From assembly GCF_007751715.1 (NCBI RefSeq), contig NZ_CP036292.1, positions 496,001-560,000 of the forward strand: a stretch of DNA of 64,000 nt, read 5' to 3'. Both the position numbers and the translations under genes were made by a program. Shown here piece after piece: positions 45,067 to 54,617 of the stretch. The DNA is from Rosistilla oblonga. GTDB lineage: Bacteria; Planctomycetota; Planctomycetia; Pirellulales; Pirellulaceae. Numbering within the stretch: the stretch's first letter is position 1; each line of letters begins with the position of its first letter. Under the pieces are notes generated by a model, which was not told the DNA's origin, did not search any database, and saw only the letters and a program-made list of their open reading frames with translations.

Positions 45067-45489
45067 TTAGACGATGGTGTTGTTGGTCGTCAGTAGCTGG
45101 GCTTCGTGCGTCGCGAGCAGCGTGCGGACTCTTTCGGCCAGCAGTCGCGGGCTGAACGGTTTGTGCATAATTCCTGCCAGTTGCAGTCGGTTCTGCAGAT
45201 GATCTTTGTCCAGTTCTAGCCCTCGGGCAGTGCAGAGCACGACGGGAAGGTGGACGAATCGGGGGGATTCGCGGAGGCGTTGGATCAGATCCAGCCCGCT
45301 GCACAGAGGCATTTGGTGGTCGGTGATCAGCATGTCGTACTCGCCAGCGTGCAGCTGATGTTGGGCTTGTTCCCCATCGCTTACCGAGTCGACTGTGAAC
45401 CCTACTTGTTTGAGGGCGAACACGATCACCCTTCGAAAAACGGGATCGTCTTCAGCAACAAGAATCTGTTTTGAAGTCATCTGGCTCAT
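45067..45489 (-). CDS. Single-domain response regulator
   Basis: 140 residues from the ATG at 45489 (a second ATG follows three codons later; the frame extends to 45549 without homology). Receiver domain only: VAEDDP (acidic pair), MLITDHQMP (phospho-Asp), VVLCTAR and MHKPFSPR (Lys). No output domain. CheY/Spo0F-like; it would act by protein contact. It is convergent with xerD and no kinase is nearby. Confidence 0.9.
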   Translation of the reverse strand: MSQMTSKQILVAEDDPVFRRVIVFALKQVGFTVDSVSDGEQAQHQLHAGEYDMLITDHQMPLCSGLDLIQRLRESPRFVHLPVVLCTARGLELDKDHLQNRLQLAGIMHKPFSPRLLAERVRTLLATHEAQLLTTNNTIV

Positions 45490-45965
45490 GGTTTGCTGGG
45501 GATGTGAATAGCGCGATCGACCGATGGGGTGTCGAATCGCCGCTGACACCTCCGCCGAGAAAATTTAGGACAGGATCGCTGGATCGACGTCGGCGACGCG
45601 TTGCGAAACTGCCACATCGCGAAAATTAGGTCGCTGAATCCGGCATAATCGGCACGAATGGTCGCTGTTGAATGTGGGAAACCCGCAATTACAGATGGGG
45701 GGTGTTCTCTTTTTGCACCATCGAGAATCATGCCGCAGGGGGGCAGGTGCCGACATTTGGGAGTGTTGGAAGGGTTGAAATCGCCGTTTCGTGATCGCGT
45801 AAAAGCGTGGCAGCACGGGTACTTAGGCGGTTGATATTGGTTGACACTATTCGTTTATACGGGTAACTTTGCTGGTTTACCCGACTAAGCAATTAGCCAG
45901 AAGCCCGGGTGTGCTACGCTCGGGCTCCATTTTTGCACATACAGACCGATCGGTTACGCCGTCGC
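45490..45965. other. Upstream region of nusA
   Basis: About 475 bp between a leftward receiver gene and nusA. The right part carries a TTGACA word and an inverted repeat (next entry). rimP, which usually precedes nusA, is not here. No other gene supported. Confidence 0.5.
45841..45883 (+). promoter_or_regulatory. Possible promoter and inverted repeat upstream of nusA
   Basis: TTGACA at 45841-45846 is a consensus -35 word; 17 bp on is TAACTT (45864), a weak -10. Overlapping the latter is an inverted repeat CGGGTAA (45860-45866) and TTACCCG (45877-45883), which could be an operator or an RNA hairpin. Position about 80-125 bp before the nusA start fits a leader. Confidence 0.3.
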
Positions 45966-47501
45966 ATGAATCCTCAGGATCTACTTCGATACGTCGATTC
46001 GCTTCATCGCGAGAAGAACATCGACCCCTCGCTCTTATTTTCGGCCATCGAGGCCGCGCTGGCGACTGCTGCGCGCCGACATTACGGCGAAGAAGCTGAC
46101 ATTGTCGTGCGAATTGATCACGATTCCGGTAAAATTCATGCCGAAATCGATGGTGCGCCTCTCGACCAGGATCAGGTCGGACGGATCGGCGCCCAAACCG
46201 CGAAGCAAGTCATCATCCAAAAGGTTCGCGAAGCCGAACGCGACGCGTTGATGGCGGAGTACCGCGAGCAGATCGGGCAGATGGTCAGCGGCGTGATCCA
46301 GCGAGCTGATGGCGGGGTCGCAACGGTTCAGTTGGGGAATGTCGAAGCGATTTTGCCGCGCAGCGAGCAGATCTCCGGAGAGAGCCTGCATGCCAACGAA
46401 CGCGTGCGAGCGGTTGTGTTCGAGGTCCGCGCGACGGGCAATCGCGTTCGTGTTGTGTTGAGCCGAACGCGGCCTCAGTTGGTGAAGTGCCTGTTCGAAC
46501 AGGAGATCCCCGAATTGTCCGAAGGCGTGATCGCTATCAATTCGATCAGCCGCGAACCGGGTTATCGCAGCAAGGTGGCGGTCAGCAGCACCGATTCGCA
46601 GGTCGATCCGATCGCGGTTTGTGTTGGCTATCGCGGCAGCCGAATCAAGAGCGTCCGCGAGGAACTGGCGGGTGAACATATCGATGTGGTTCGCTACAGC
46701 GACGATCCTCAGATCCTGATCCCCAACGCCCTTCAGCCGGCTGAGATCGAGCAGGTGCTGTTGTGCAATATGATTGGGCGTGCGATTGTGTTGGTTCAAG
46801 AAGACCAGCTGTCGTTGGCGATCGGTCGTCGCGGGCAGAATGTCCGTTTGGCCAGTAAGCTGTGCGGCTGGGATATCGAGATCATGACCGGCGGCGAGCT
46901 GGAAGAGCAGATCGAGCGAGCGGTTACCGGCTTTAGCCAGTTGGAAGGCATGACCGAAGACCTGGCTCAGCAATTGGTCGAACAGGGTTACCTGTCGTAT
47001 GATGATCTCTCGGTGATCGAGCCCGAAACGCTGATGCAGATGGGTGGACTGACGGCCGAACAGGTCGACGTCATCGTCGAGCAAGCCGAAACTCAAGCCG
47101 AAGAAGCGGAAGCCGCAGCGACTGAAGAGCGGAAAAAACGCAAACAAGAACGCGAAGCGGCGGCGAATGCTGCAGCTAGCGGAGAGCAGCCACCAGCGGC
47201 TGAAGAGCAGGTGGCAGAGGGGACCGAGTCGGAAGAATCAGAGGATTCTGCCGCTGAAGTGTCCGAAGAGACCCAGCAGGGCGACGGTGCAGAGTCGCCG
47301 GCCGCCGAAGAGGCTGGGGCCGATGGAGAGGCGGAAGCGTCTGTAGAGGAAGTAGAAAACGTAATAGTAGAATCGGAGCCGATTGACGAATCGACGGAGC
47401 AAGATTCTGATAACAAGAATGTTGCCGTTGAAAATATTAACGAAGAAGGCGAAGCCGAGCAGCTGGCTTCAGACAATGTAGAAGATCCGGATAAGGCGTA
47501 A
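45966..47501 (+). CDS. nusA: Transcription termination/antitermination factor NusA
   Basis: 511 residues from the ATG at 45966. N-terminal RNA-polymerase-binding domain (1-100), S1 domain (about 105-168), two KH domains (GYRGSRIKSV at 221; AIGRRGQNVRLASKL at 285), and an HhH-type C-terminal domain (about 325-373: GMTEDLAQQLVEQGYLSYDDLSVIEPETLMQMGGLT). It binds elongating polymerase and nascent RNA to set pausing, termination and antitermination. A basic linker (about 388-400) leads to a long acidic tail (405-511), which is unusual. It heads nusA-infB-rbfA; rimP is absent upstream. Confidence 0.96.
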   Translation: MNPQDLLRYVDSLHREKNIDPSLLFSAIEAALATAARRHYGEEADIVVRIDHDSGKIHAEIDGAPLDQDQVGRIGAQTAKQVIIQKVREAERDALMAEYREQIGQMVSGVIQRADGGVATVQLGNVEAILPRSEQISGESLHANERVRAVVFEVRATGNRVRVVLSRTRPQLVKCLFEQEIPELSEGVIAINSISREPGYRSKVAVSSTDSQVDPIAVCVGYRGSRIKSVREELAGEHIDVVRYSDDPQILIPNALQPAEIEQVLLCNMIGRAIVLVQEDQLSLAIGRRGQNVRLASKLCGWDIEIMTGGELEEQIERAVTGFSQLEGMTEDLAQQLVEQGYLSYDDLSVIEPETLMQMGGLTAEQVDVIVEQAETQAEEAEAAATEERKKRKQEREAAANAAASGEQPPAAEEQVAEGTESEESEDSAAEVSEETQQGDGAESPAAEEAGADGEAEASVEEVENVIVESEPIDESTEQDSDNKNVAVENINEEGEAEQLASDNVEDPDKA

Positions 47502-47562
47502 GCTTGTCCTGGACACAAGAGTCAACTGATTACGGGACCCTAGCGGTGTTAATTCACTGCGC

Positions 47563-47693
47563 GGAGGAGCCTTGAATATGTGAACTCGATATTAGATTGG
47601 CACTCGAGCGGGCACGATTTACGTCCGTTCGGTGCATACCAACCAGCAAGAGGGATTCCTCAACGTGGCCGTACGCATCTACGCGCTAGCTAA
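47563..47693 (+). promoter_or_regulatory. infB leader: start-stop element and overlapping small frame
   Basis: A strong ribosome-binding site GGAGGAG (47563-47569) precedes ATG (47578) that is followed at once by TGA. A GTG at 47580 in another frame opens a 37-codon frame that ends at 47693, overlapping the infB start at 47665 by 29 bases. Either could control IF2 translation. The small frame has no recognised product. Confidence 0.35.
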
Positions 47694-50559
47694 AGACTTG
47701 AAGATCGACAGCAAGGAACTTGTCCAGATATGTAACAAAGTAGGAGTTACTGGAAAAGGCTCTGCGCTCGCAAGTCTTGACGACGATGAAGTGGAAAAGG
47801 TCAAAAAGCACCTGAGTCAGCTCGGTGCGCCTAAGGTGGCCAAGGCCGCCCCAAAGGAAGACGTGCGACCAGTACGCGGCGCAGGTCCTTTGGGTACTGG
47901 GCTCAAGAAAACGGGCCCTGTGGCGGAGTTGAAATCTCGCCCCAAGACGGCTGCGGAAGAGGAAGTCGAGGCCGCACCGGTCGTGGAAGCCAAGCAACCG
48001 CCGGCTGAAACCAAGCCTGTTGCAGAGCCCGCGGCGCCTGTCGAGCCTCCTGCTGCACCTATCGAAGTCGCCAAAAAGCCGGCCCCCGCTCCAACTCCGC
48101 CTCCAGTGGAGGAACCACCCAAGCCGGTTCGCGCATCGGCAAAGTCGGAGCCCAACAAGCCTGTCATGCCAGCGGCCAATGCGCCTCTGCGTCGAGAGGC
48201 TATTCGCGGCGGATCGGGTTCGCGAATCCGCGACATCGGTGGACGCAATCGCTCCGGTGGCGGGAAGCCGTCGGGCAATAGCGATGGCGAACGCACCGGT
48301 GGCGGCAAGAAGCGTGGCCCAGTCATCAATCTGGCTGCGGTTCCCAAATCGCCAGCGCGTCAACAGCGGCCTGCGGCGGGTGAAGCTCCCGCTCAAAAGC
48401 CCGAGATCCGTCTCTCCAAAGATGTCATCGCCGGTCACAAGCAGGGGATGAAAGCTTCGTTGGAGAAGCTGGTTCAGGACGACGTCGATAAGAAGGCGGA
48501 ATCCAACAAGAGCAAAGGCAAGGTTGGCGGCGCGCTCAGTTCCTTCACCGGGACTGGCAACGAGCGCGGACGCGGTGGCAAGGGCGCCGACGTCGAAGAA
48601 GAGCGAACCAAGAAGAAGGGTATCGCTGGGATGGCCAGCGCCCGTGCCGATCGCAACAAGGGTCGCCGCGGCGGCCGTCGCGACATCGAGCGATCGTTCG
48701 GACATGGCGACGATCGCCGTCGCCGTCGCACGATCACGCGGACCGGTAGAAATACCGCGGCGCCGCGAAAAGAGAGCGTGGTCCTGGAACTGCCGTGTTC
48801 GATCCGAAGCTTCTCCGAAGCGGCGGGCGTTAGCGCCGCACAGGTCCTCAAGGCGTTGATGGGTATGGGTATGATGATGAACATCAATGCTCAGATCGAC
48901 CAATCGACGGCCGAGTTGATCGCGGCGGAACTGGATATCGATATTTCGTTCAAGAGCCAAACTTCGTTGGAAGAAGAGCTGATCGAAAAGATCGAAGATC
49001 GCGCCGACGAAGAGGGCGATCTTGAACCTCGCCAGCCGATCGTGACCTTCCTGGGGCACGTCGATCACGGAAAAACCAGCTTGCTGGACTATTTGATCGG
49101 GACGCGGATCGTCAAGGGCGAAGCGGGTGGTATCACTCAGCACATTCGCGCTTACGAAGTCGACAAAGACGGTCGCAAGATCACGTTTGTCGATACTCCA
49201 GGTCACGAAGCGTTCACCGAAATGCGTGCTCGTGGTGCCAACGTCACCGATATCGCCGTCTTGGTGATCGCGGCGGACGATGGAATCATGCCGCAAACCG
49301 AAGAGGCGATCAGCCACGCGAAAGCGGCTGGCGTTCCGATCGTTGTGGCGTTGAACAAGATGGATCTGGTTGGGGTCGATCCCAATCGTCCGATGACTCA
49401 GATGACCGAGCACGGTTTGACTCCTAGTGAATGGGGTGGCGATGTCGAAGTCGTTCGCACCAGTGCAACCACTGGGATGGGCATGGACGAATTGCTCGAT
49501 ACTCTGCTGACAGTTGCTGAGCTGAACGAATACAAAGCGAATCCGAACCGCGATGCGTTGGGTGTTTGCTTGGAGTCGGAACAGCAGGCCGATCGCGGTG
49601 TGATCGCCAAGTTTGTCGTTCAAAACGGAACGCTGAAGGTTGGCGACGTCGTCGTCTGCGGTCCAGCTCACGGTCGCGTCAAAGCGTTGACCGATACCTT
49701 GACCGGCGAAGCGATGGACGAAGCGGGCCCAAGCACGCCAGTCAACGTGACCGGTCTGGATCAACCGCCGGGTGCGGGAGATCGGTTCCATGTGTTGGAC
49801 AACATCGCTGAAGCTCGCGAGATCGCCGAGACACGCGAGTTCGACAGCAAGAGCCAGAACCTGTCGGGGATTACGACCAAGGTCAGCTTCGAGCATTTCC
49901 AACAGCTGTTGCAAGACGGCCAGTTGGGCAAGGCAGAGGAGCGGGCCAAGTTGAACTTGATTATCCGCGCCGATATGAAGGGTTCGCTGGAAGCGATCGA
50001 CAAGGAGATCGCCAAGTTCGATCATCCCGAGGTCGAGATCCGCGTGCTGCAACGGTCGGTCGGCGGTATCACCGTCGCCGATGTGACGCTTGCTTCGGCG
50101 AGCGATGCGGTAATCTTGGGCTTCAATGTGATTCCCGATGAAGCCGCGCGTGGCATGATCGACGATCGCAAGGTCGAGATTCGTCGTTACGACGTGATCT
50201 ACAAGATGACCGACGACTTGAAGGCGATGATCGAAGGTCGCTTGAAGCCTGAAGAACGGGTTGTCGAATTGGGACGTGCTGTCGTGAAACAGGTCTTCTC
50301 GATCAGTCGGGTCGGCGTTGTCGCGGGTAGTTATGTCGCTCAAGGCTCGATCGAGCGTGGGTGTCGTATCCGGGTCAATCGCGATGGACGGACGATCGGT
50401 GATTATCCGTTGGATTCGATTCGCCGTCACAAAGAGGACGTCAAAGAGGTGCCACGCGGAATGGAATGCGGTATCCGATTGTCTGGCTTCAACGACATCA
50501 AGCAGGATGATGTCTTGGAGGCTTATCGCATCGAAGAGTTCGCCCGAACCCTCGATTGA
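47665..50559 (+). CDS. infB: Translation initiation factor IF-2
   Basis: 964 residues from GTG at 47665, after AGAGGGA; this gives the conserved [21 protein letters not shown]-terminal IF2_N domain. A long Ala/Pro/Lys-rich and Arg/Gly-rich linker (about 60-370) and a second IF2_N-like domain (about 375-440) follow. GTPase motifs: GHVDHGKT (464-471), DTPGHE (510-515), NKMD (564-567). Beta-barrel domains II and IV and domain III/C1 ([35 protein letters not shown]) complete it. It delivers fMet-tRNA to the 30S subunit. Confidence 0.97.
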   Translation: MAVRIYALAKDLKIDSKELVQICNKVGVTGKGSALASLDDDEVEKVKKHLSQLGAPKVAKAAPKEDVRPVRGAGPLGTGLKKTGPVAELKSRPKTAAEEEVEAAPVVEAKQPPAETKPVAEPAAPVEPPAAPIEVAKKPAPAPTPPPVEEPPKPVRASAKSEPNKPVMPAANAPLRREAIRGGSGSRIRDIGGRNRSGGGKPSGNSDGERTGGGKKRGPVINLAAVPKSPARQQRPAAGEAPAQKPEIRLSKDVIAGHKQGMKASLEKLVQDDVDKKAESNKSKGKVGGALSSFTGTGNERGRGGKGADVEEERTKKKGIAGMASARADRNKGRRGGRRDIERSFGHGDDRRRRRTITRTGRNTAAPRKESVVLELPCSIRSFSEAAGVSAAQVLKALMGMGMMMNINAQIDQSTAELIAAELDIDISFKSQTSLEEELIEKIEDRADEEGDLEPRQPIVTFLGHVDHGKTSLLDYLIGTRIVKGEAGGITQHIRAYEVDKDGRKITFVDTPGHEAFTEMRARGANVTDIAVLVIAADDGIMPQTEEAISHAKAAGVPIVVALNKMDLVGVDPNRPMTQMTEHGLTPSEWGGDVEVVRTSATTGMGMDELLDTLLTVAELNEYKANPNRDALGVCLESEQQADRGVIAKFVVQNGTLKVGDVVVCGPAHGRVKALTDTLTGEAMDEAGPSTPVNVTGLDQPPGAGDRFHVLDNIAEAREIAETREFDSKSQNLSGITTKVSFEHFQQLLQDGQLGKAEERAKLNLIIRADMKGSLEAIDKEIAKFDHPEVEIRVLQRSVGGITVADVTLASASDAVILGFNVIPDEAARGMIDDRKVEIRRYDVIYKMTDDLKAMIEGRLKPEERVVELGRAVVKQVFSISRVGVVAGSYVAQGSIERGCRIRVNRDGRTIGDYPLDSIRRHKEDVKEVPRGMECGIRLSGFNDIKQDDVLEAYRIEEFARTLD

Positions 50560-50630
50560 TCGCTGGGGCCGTCCTCGGCGGCTCGTTGTATCTGTTAACG
50601 CATCTGTTTCTCAATTTTGGCAATCCTATC

Positions 50631-51026
50631 GTGACATCTCGTCGTCAGCTCAAAGCCGCTGAGGCTATTCGTGAAGTCGTAGCAACATCGATTCTGACGG
50701 AGTTGCGCGACCCGCGAGTCAAGGATGTGACGGTAATCGGTGTTGAAATCGATCCGGATATGCGAAACGCCAAAGTCCGCGTCAGCGTGATGGGGGACGA
50801 GAAGCAGCAGACGTTGACGCTTCGCGGGTTGCAAAATTCGGCTGGCTATTTGCAGTCGAAGATTGCCGCCCGTATCGACACGCGGTACACGCCGCGGTTG
50901 ACGTTCAAAATTGATAAAGGCCTCAACAATGCACTTGAGGTCAGTCGCATACTCGAGGAATTGCGGAAAGAGACTCCGCCCGCGTCCGATGACAGCGCTA
51001 CCGATGGATCCGAAGATCCATCCTAG
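50631..51026 (+). CDS. rbfA: Ribosome-binding factor RbfA
   Basis: 131 residues from GTG at 50631, matching the usual RbfA N-terminus (TSRRQLKAAEAIREVVATSIL); the frame continues 25 codons up to the infB stop but that stretch is hydrophobic and unlike RbfA. KH-fold motif TELRDPRVKDVTVIGVEIDPDMRNAKVRVSVMGDEKQQ and the Ser/Asp-rich tail are typical. It binds the 30S subunit's 16S 5' helix during maturation and cold response. 71 bp after infB in the same operon. Confidence 0.93.
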   Translation: MTSRRQLKAAEAIREVVATSILTELRDPRVKDVTVIGVEIDPDMRNAKVRVSVMGDEKQQTLTLRGLQNSAGYLQSKIAARIDTRYTPRLTFKIDKGLNNALEVSRILEELRKETPPASDDSATDGSEDPS

Positions 51027-51095
51027 TTCCTGTTGGCTCGCTGGTTATTCCTCTCCGTTTTCAACACCGATCATTGACATCTGCAAACTAACAAC

Positions 51096-52133
51096 ATGAG
51101 CACAACCAATCGGTCTGCCAGGATCACCAAGCTTTTCACTCTTTTGAAAAAGCGATACAAGCCGCTGCCTCCTTCGGCTGGCAGAAATCTGTTCGAGCAT
51201 TTCTTGTACGCCTGTCTGTTGGAGGACGGTTCGCAGGAAGCTGCCGACGAAGGCATCGCTCGCTTGGAGCAGGATTATTTCGATTGGAATGAAGTTCGAG
51301 TAACGACCGTCAGCGAGTTGGCGGAATCGTTTCCCCGCTTGCCCAACGCGACCGAAGCTGCGTCGCGGTTGAAGAAGAATCTGCACGCGTTGTTCGAAAC
51401 GTATTATTCGTTCGACATCGAAGAGATGAAGAAGCAGAACCTTGGCAAGACGATCAAGGATCTCAGCGAGTTTCCGGCGATGACCTCGTTTGTGTTGGCG
51501 TACATCGTCCAACAGGGGCTCGGCGGGCACGCGATTCCGATCAATGCAGTCGGCATGGATCTCTTCTACTACTGTGGAATCATCAACGATGCCGAGCGCG
51601 AAAGCGACAAGGTTCCCGGGATCGAGCGAGCGATTCCCAAATCGAAGGGGACCGAGTTTTCGTCGCTGCTGCACCAAGCGTCGTTGGATTTCGCAAGCAA
51701 TCCTCAAGATCCCGATCTGCTGAAGTTGATCCTGCAGATCAATCCCGACGCGATGGATTTGTTGCCCGGCAAGAAGGCTCCCGCAGCGAGCCCCGCCAAG
51801 AGCAAGTCGTCCAGCAAGACCGCTTCGGCGAAGTCAGCTGCTGGCAAGGCGGCGTCGACCAAGTCGGCCGCTCCTAAAGCGGCTCCCGTAAAGAAGGCAG
51901 CGAAAAAGTCGACAGCTCCTAGCCCGCCCGACAAGGCGCCGCTGAAGGGGATCGCGGCATCGATCAAGGCGAAGAAGGCGAGCGCTTCGCAACCGGCCAA
52001 GGCAACGCCAGCGAAGAAGGGTACGGCGAAGTCTAAAACCGCCAAGGGTGCTGGCGACAAGTCGGATGCGGATGAGGCGACCAAGCCGGCTCGCAGTTCG
52101 ACCAAAAAGCTTGCTAAGAAAAAGCCCCGCTAG
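51096..52133 (+). CDS. Degenerate endonuclease III-like protein with histone-H1-like tail
   Basis: 345 residues. Residues 1-225 resemble an HhH-GPD (endonuclease III) fold, with FPAMTSFVLAYIVQQGLGGHAIPIN (126-150) where the family has the LPGVGxxTA...VDT hairpin. The catalytic Lys position is Phe132 and the catalytic Asp is Asn150; no iron-sulfur Cys cluster is present. Residues 226-345 are Lys/Ala/Ser/Pro-rich (KSAAGKAASTKSAAPKAAPVKKAAKK...), like eukaryotic H1 or bacterial histone-like tails. Probably a DNA-binding, non-catalytic protein. Same operon direction as rbfA and yebC. Function unknown. Confidence 0.75.
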   Translation: MSTTNRSARITKLFTLLKKRYKPLPPSAGRNLFEHFLYACLLEDGSQEAADEGIARLEQDYFDWNEVRVTTVSELAESFPRLPNATEAASRLKKNLHALFETYYSFDIEEMKKQNLGKTIKDLSEFPAMTSFVLAYIVQQGLGGHAIPINAVGMDLFYYCGIINDAERESDKVPGIERAIPKSKGTEFSSLLHQASLDFASNPQDPDLLKLILQINPDAMDLLPGKKAPAASPAKSKSSSKTASAKSAAGKAASTKSAAPKAAPVKKAAKKSTAPSPPDKAPLKGIAASIKAKKASASQPAKATPAKKGTAKSKTAKGAGDKSDADEATKPARSSTKKLAKKKPR

Positions 52134-52253
52134 CTCGCTGGCTCACCGCGCTTGAGCGATGGGCGAGCGTTGTGAAGCGTTGGTCTTTCGACTGGCGTTT
52201 CACTGACGATAATCTCCTCTCTCTTTGACGCTTCGGAATTTGGATAGACAGCA

Positions 52254-53006
52254 ATGGCAGGCCACTCCCATTGGGCTGGAATTAAGCACAAGAAAGCGCT
52301 CGTCGATAACAAGCGTGGAAAGCTTTGGAGTCGGTTGAGCAAGGCGATCATCGTGGCTGCCAAGTTGGGCGGCGGAGATACCGATACCAACATCCGGCTC
52401 CGCAAGGCGATCGATGACGCCAAAGCGGTCAGCATGCCCAAGGACAACATCGAACGGGCGGTGAAGCGGGGAACCGGTGAGCTCGATGGTGGGAACTTGG
52501 AAGAGATTCTCTACGAGGGATATGGGCCCGGCGGCGTCGCGATTCTGTGCGATGTGTTGACCGATAATCGCAACCGCACTGCGCCGGAGATGCGTGTTCT
52601 GTTCGAGCGCAACGGCGGCAATCTAGGGACGATCAATTCGGTCGCCTATCTGTTCGATCGCAAGGGATTGATGCTGTTTGCTGCCGAGACCGATGAGGAA
52701 CGGTTGACCGAGGTTGCCCTCGAAGGTGGCGCCGACGACATCCAACGCAGCGATTCCGGTGGTTGGGAAGTCACTTGTCCGCCGGAGAGCTTCAGCGATT
52801 TGTTAGCCGCGTTCGAAGCGGCTGAGTTGCAGCCGGAACTGAGCGAAGTGACCCGTTTGCCGCAGACAACCGTCGAGGTCGAAGGATCGGTCGCTCAGCA
52901 AGCGATGCGATTGTTGGAGCTTTTGGACGAGCACGACGATGTGCAAAGCGTTTCGACCAATCTCAACATCACCGACGATGCGTTAGGCGACGAAGCAGAC
53001 GGCTGA
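52254..53006 (+). CDS. yebC: YebC/PmpR-family protein
   Basis: 250 residues with the family N-terminus MAGHSHWAGIKHKKALVDNKRGKLWSRLSKAI and KDNIERAVKRGTG, then EGYGPGGVAILCDVLTDNRNRT, the central conserved block. Family members are reported as DNA-binding transcriptional regulators and, more recently, as factors aiding translation of proline-rich stretches. The position behind infB/rbfA fits a translation role. 120 bp downstream of the endonuclease-III-like gene; convergent with the sulfatase gene. Confidence 0.94.
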   Translation: MAGHSHWAGIKHKKALVDNKRGKLWSRLSKAIIVAAKLGGGDTDTNIRLRKAIDDAKAVSMPKDNIERAVKRGTGELDGGNLEEILYEGYGPGGVAILCDVLTDNRNRTAPEMRVLFERNGGNLGTINSVAYLFDRKGLMLFAAETDEERLTEVALEGGADDIQRSDSGGWEVTCPPESFSDLLAAFEAAELQPELSEVTRLPQTTVEVEGSVAQQAMRLLELLDEHDDVQSVSTNLNITDDALGDEADG

Positions 53007-53032
53007 TCGGTGCTGGCGTTGTTTGTCGGTGC

Positions 53033-54451
53033 CTAGTGCTTCTCGTTTTGCTGCTGGAACCATTGGTCCATCTGGCCGCCAAGTCGGCTTGCAAGTTCTT
53101 GGTGTTTGCTGGAGCCGGAGAGGTCGACGAGTTCATCGGGATCGTTTTCCAGATCGAACAATTGCGTGCGGCCAACTTTGGGATAGCGAATCAGTTTCCA
53201 ACGCGATGTCCGAATCATGCGTTGAGTATCCTTGTAGTATCCGAAGACTGCAGGGTAGATCTCTGTATCGGGCGATCGAAGGATCGGCACGATGCTTTTG
53301 GATTCCACGGTTTCGGGAATCGGGATCCCCGCCAATTCGCACGTCGTGGGGTACATGTCGCGCAGATAGATCTGCGCCGCGGTTCGTTGGTTCTTCGGAA
53401 TCCCTGGGCCCGCGATGATAAACGGAACGCCGATCGTATGTTCGTACATGTTTTGTTTCCCCATCAGCCCGTGGCTTCCGAGTGCCAAGCCATGGTCGCT
53501 GGTGAATAGGATCACCGTGTTGTCGTAGCGTCCTGACGCCTTCAGCGCCGCGAGGATCCGGCCAATCTGAGCGTCCATGTCGTCGATGACTGCGTAGTAG
53601 GCGGCGATCTCCTCGCGGACGTCCGCTTCGGTCCGCGGCCAGGGGAGCAGTTGTTCGTCGCGGCCGTCGATGTTTCCGTGGTCGAAGGGATGTTTGGGCA
53701 GTAGGTTTGCCGGCACCTGCATCTCGGACGGTTTGTATTTGCCAGCGTATCCCGGCGGGATGATCAGCGGATCGTGAGGTGCGGTGAAGTTGACGTGCAT
53801 GAAAAACGGCTTGTCGGTCTTCCGTTGCAGCAGTTCGATCGCGCCGTCGGCGATGTATTTGCTGGTCTCGCCGACCACGCCGATTCCCTTCTCCAGTTCC
53901 GGCGTTCCGTCGGCTGATTTGAAAGTCCATCCGCGGTAGCCGGTGATCAAGCGGTTGTGCCGGCCGTAGCGTGGCTCCCGCCCCAGCGGTCCCGCACCGC
54001 CACTGCTGAACAATCCACTCGTTTCCTCATAACCACGCGTCTTGGGTGCGCCGTCGTTCATCCACTTTCCGCAGTACCAAGTCTGGTAGCCAGCATTGCG
54101 GAGCGCGTCGGCCCAGAAGACTTGTCCCTTTTTCAGCCGGCCACCGCCGTAGGGGACGCCGTTGTGAAACGCTGTCGCACCGGTCAAGATCTCCGCGCGA
54201 CTGGGGACACACAGCGGGAACGCAGAGCTTGCGCGGGTGAAAGTCATCCCCTCGCGAACCAGTTGGTCCAAGTTGGGAGTCTCGATCACGGAGTTTCCCA
54301 ACGCCGCGATCGTATCGGGCCGCTGGTCGTCGCTGACGATGACAAGAAAGTTTGGCTGCTGTTCCGCGGCGGTCGGTTTTGCAAAACCTGTTCCGGCAAA
54401 AAGCAACGCTGCAACTAAACCGATCCGCCGAACCCGCTGCGCATAACCCAT
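53033..54451 (-). CDS. Secreted sulfatase
   Basis: 472 residues from the second ATG of an ATGATG pair at 54451-54454, with GGAGGT four bases upstream; a longer reading to 54511 is unlikely. Signal peptide 1-29. Sulfatase motif CVPSR (81-85) supplies the Cys converted to formylglycine, DDQRPD (41-46) the calcium-site Asps, plus WYCGKWMNDG and TSDHGLALGSHG. It hydrolyses a sulfate ester, probably of a marine polysaccharide, in the periplasm or outside. An anaerobic-type or FGE maturase is not in the window. Stands alone. Confidence 0.95.
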   Translation of the reverse strand: MGYAQRVRRIGLVAALLFAGTGFAKPTAAEQQPNFLVIVSDDQRPDTIAALGNSVIETPNLDQLVREGMTFTRASSAFPLCVPSRAEILTGATAFHNGVPYGGGRLKKGQVFWADALRNAGYQTWYCGKWMNDGAPKTRGYEETSGLFSSGGAGPLGREPRYGRHNRLITGYRGWTFKSADGTPELEKGIGVVGETSKYIADGAIELLQRKTDKPFFMHVNFTAPHDPLIIPPGYAGKYKPSEMQVPANLLPKHPFDHGNIDGRDEQLLPWPRTEADVREEIAAYYAVIDDMDAQIGRILAALKASGRYDNTVILFTSDHGLALGSHGLMGKQNMYEHTIGVPFIIAGPGIPKNQRTAAQIYLRDMYPTTCELAGIPIPETVESKSIVPILRSPDTEIYPAVFGYYKDTQRMIRTSRWKLIRYPKVGRTQLFDLENDPDELVDLSGSSKHQELASRLGGQMDQWFQQQNEKH

Positions 54452-54617
54452 CATGACCTCCAGTTGTAAAACGTCAGTCAGGATTCTATCGCATCGCTTC
54501 TCGGCCAGCAAAATTGCCGGGGATGGGCTGGCTGGAGCATCGGGCCAAGCTAGTGCAAATCATTCGTCACGCGAGCGTCCGGTTGCCAGGAGAACCGGAC
54601 GCCAGGAAGGCCTTGCG

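Noticed and set aside
47686-50430. 914-codon open frame on the minus strand opposite infB
   Set aside because: It mirrors the infB codon pattern, has no ribosome-binding site or domain, and the plus-strand gene is certain.
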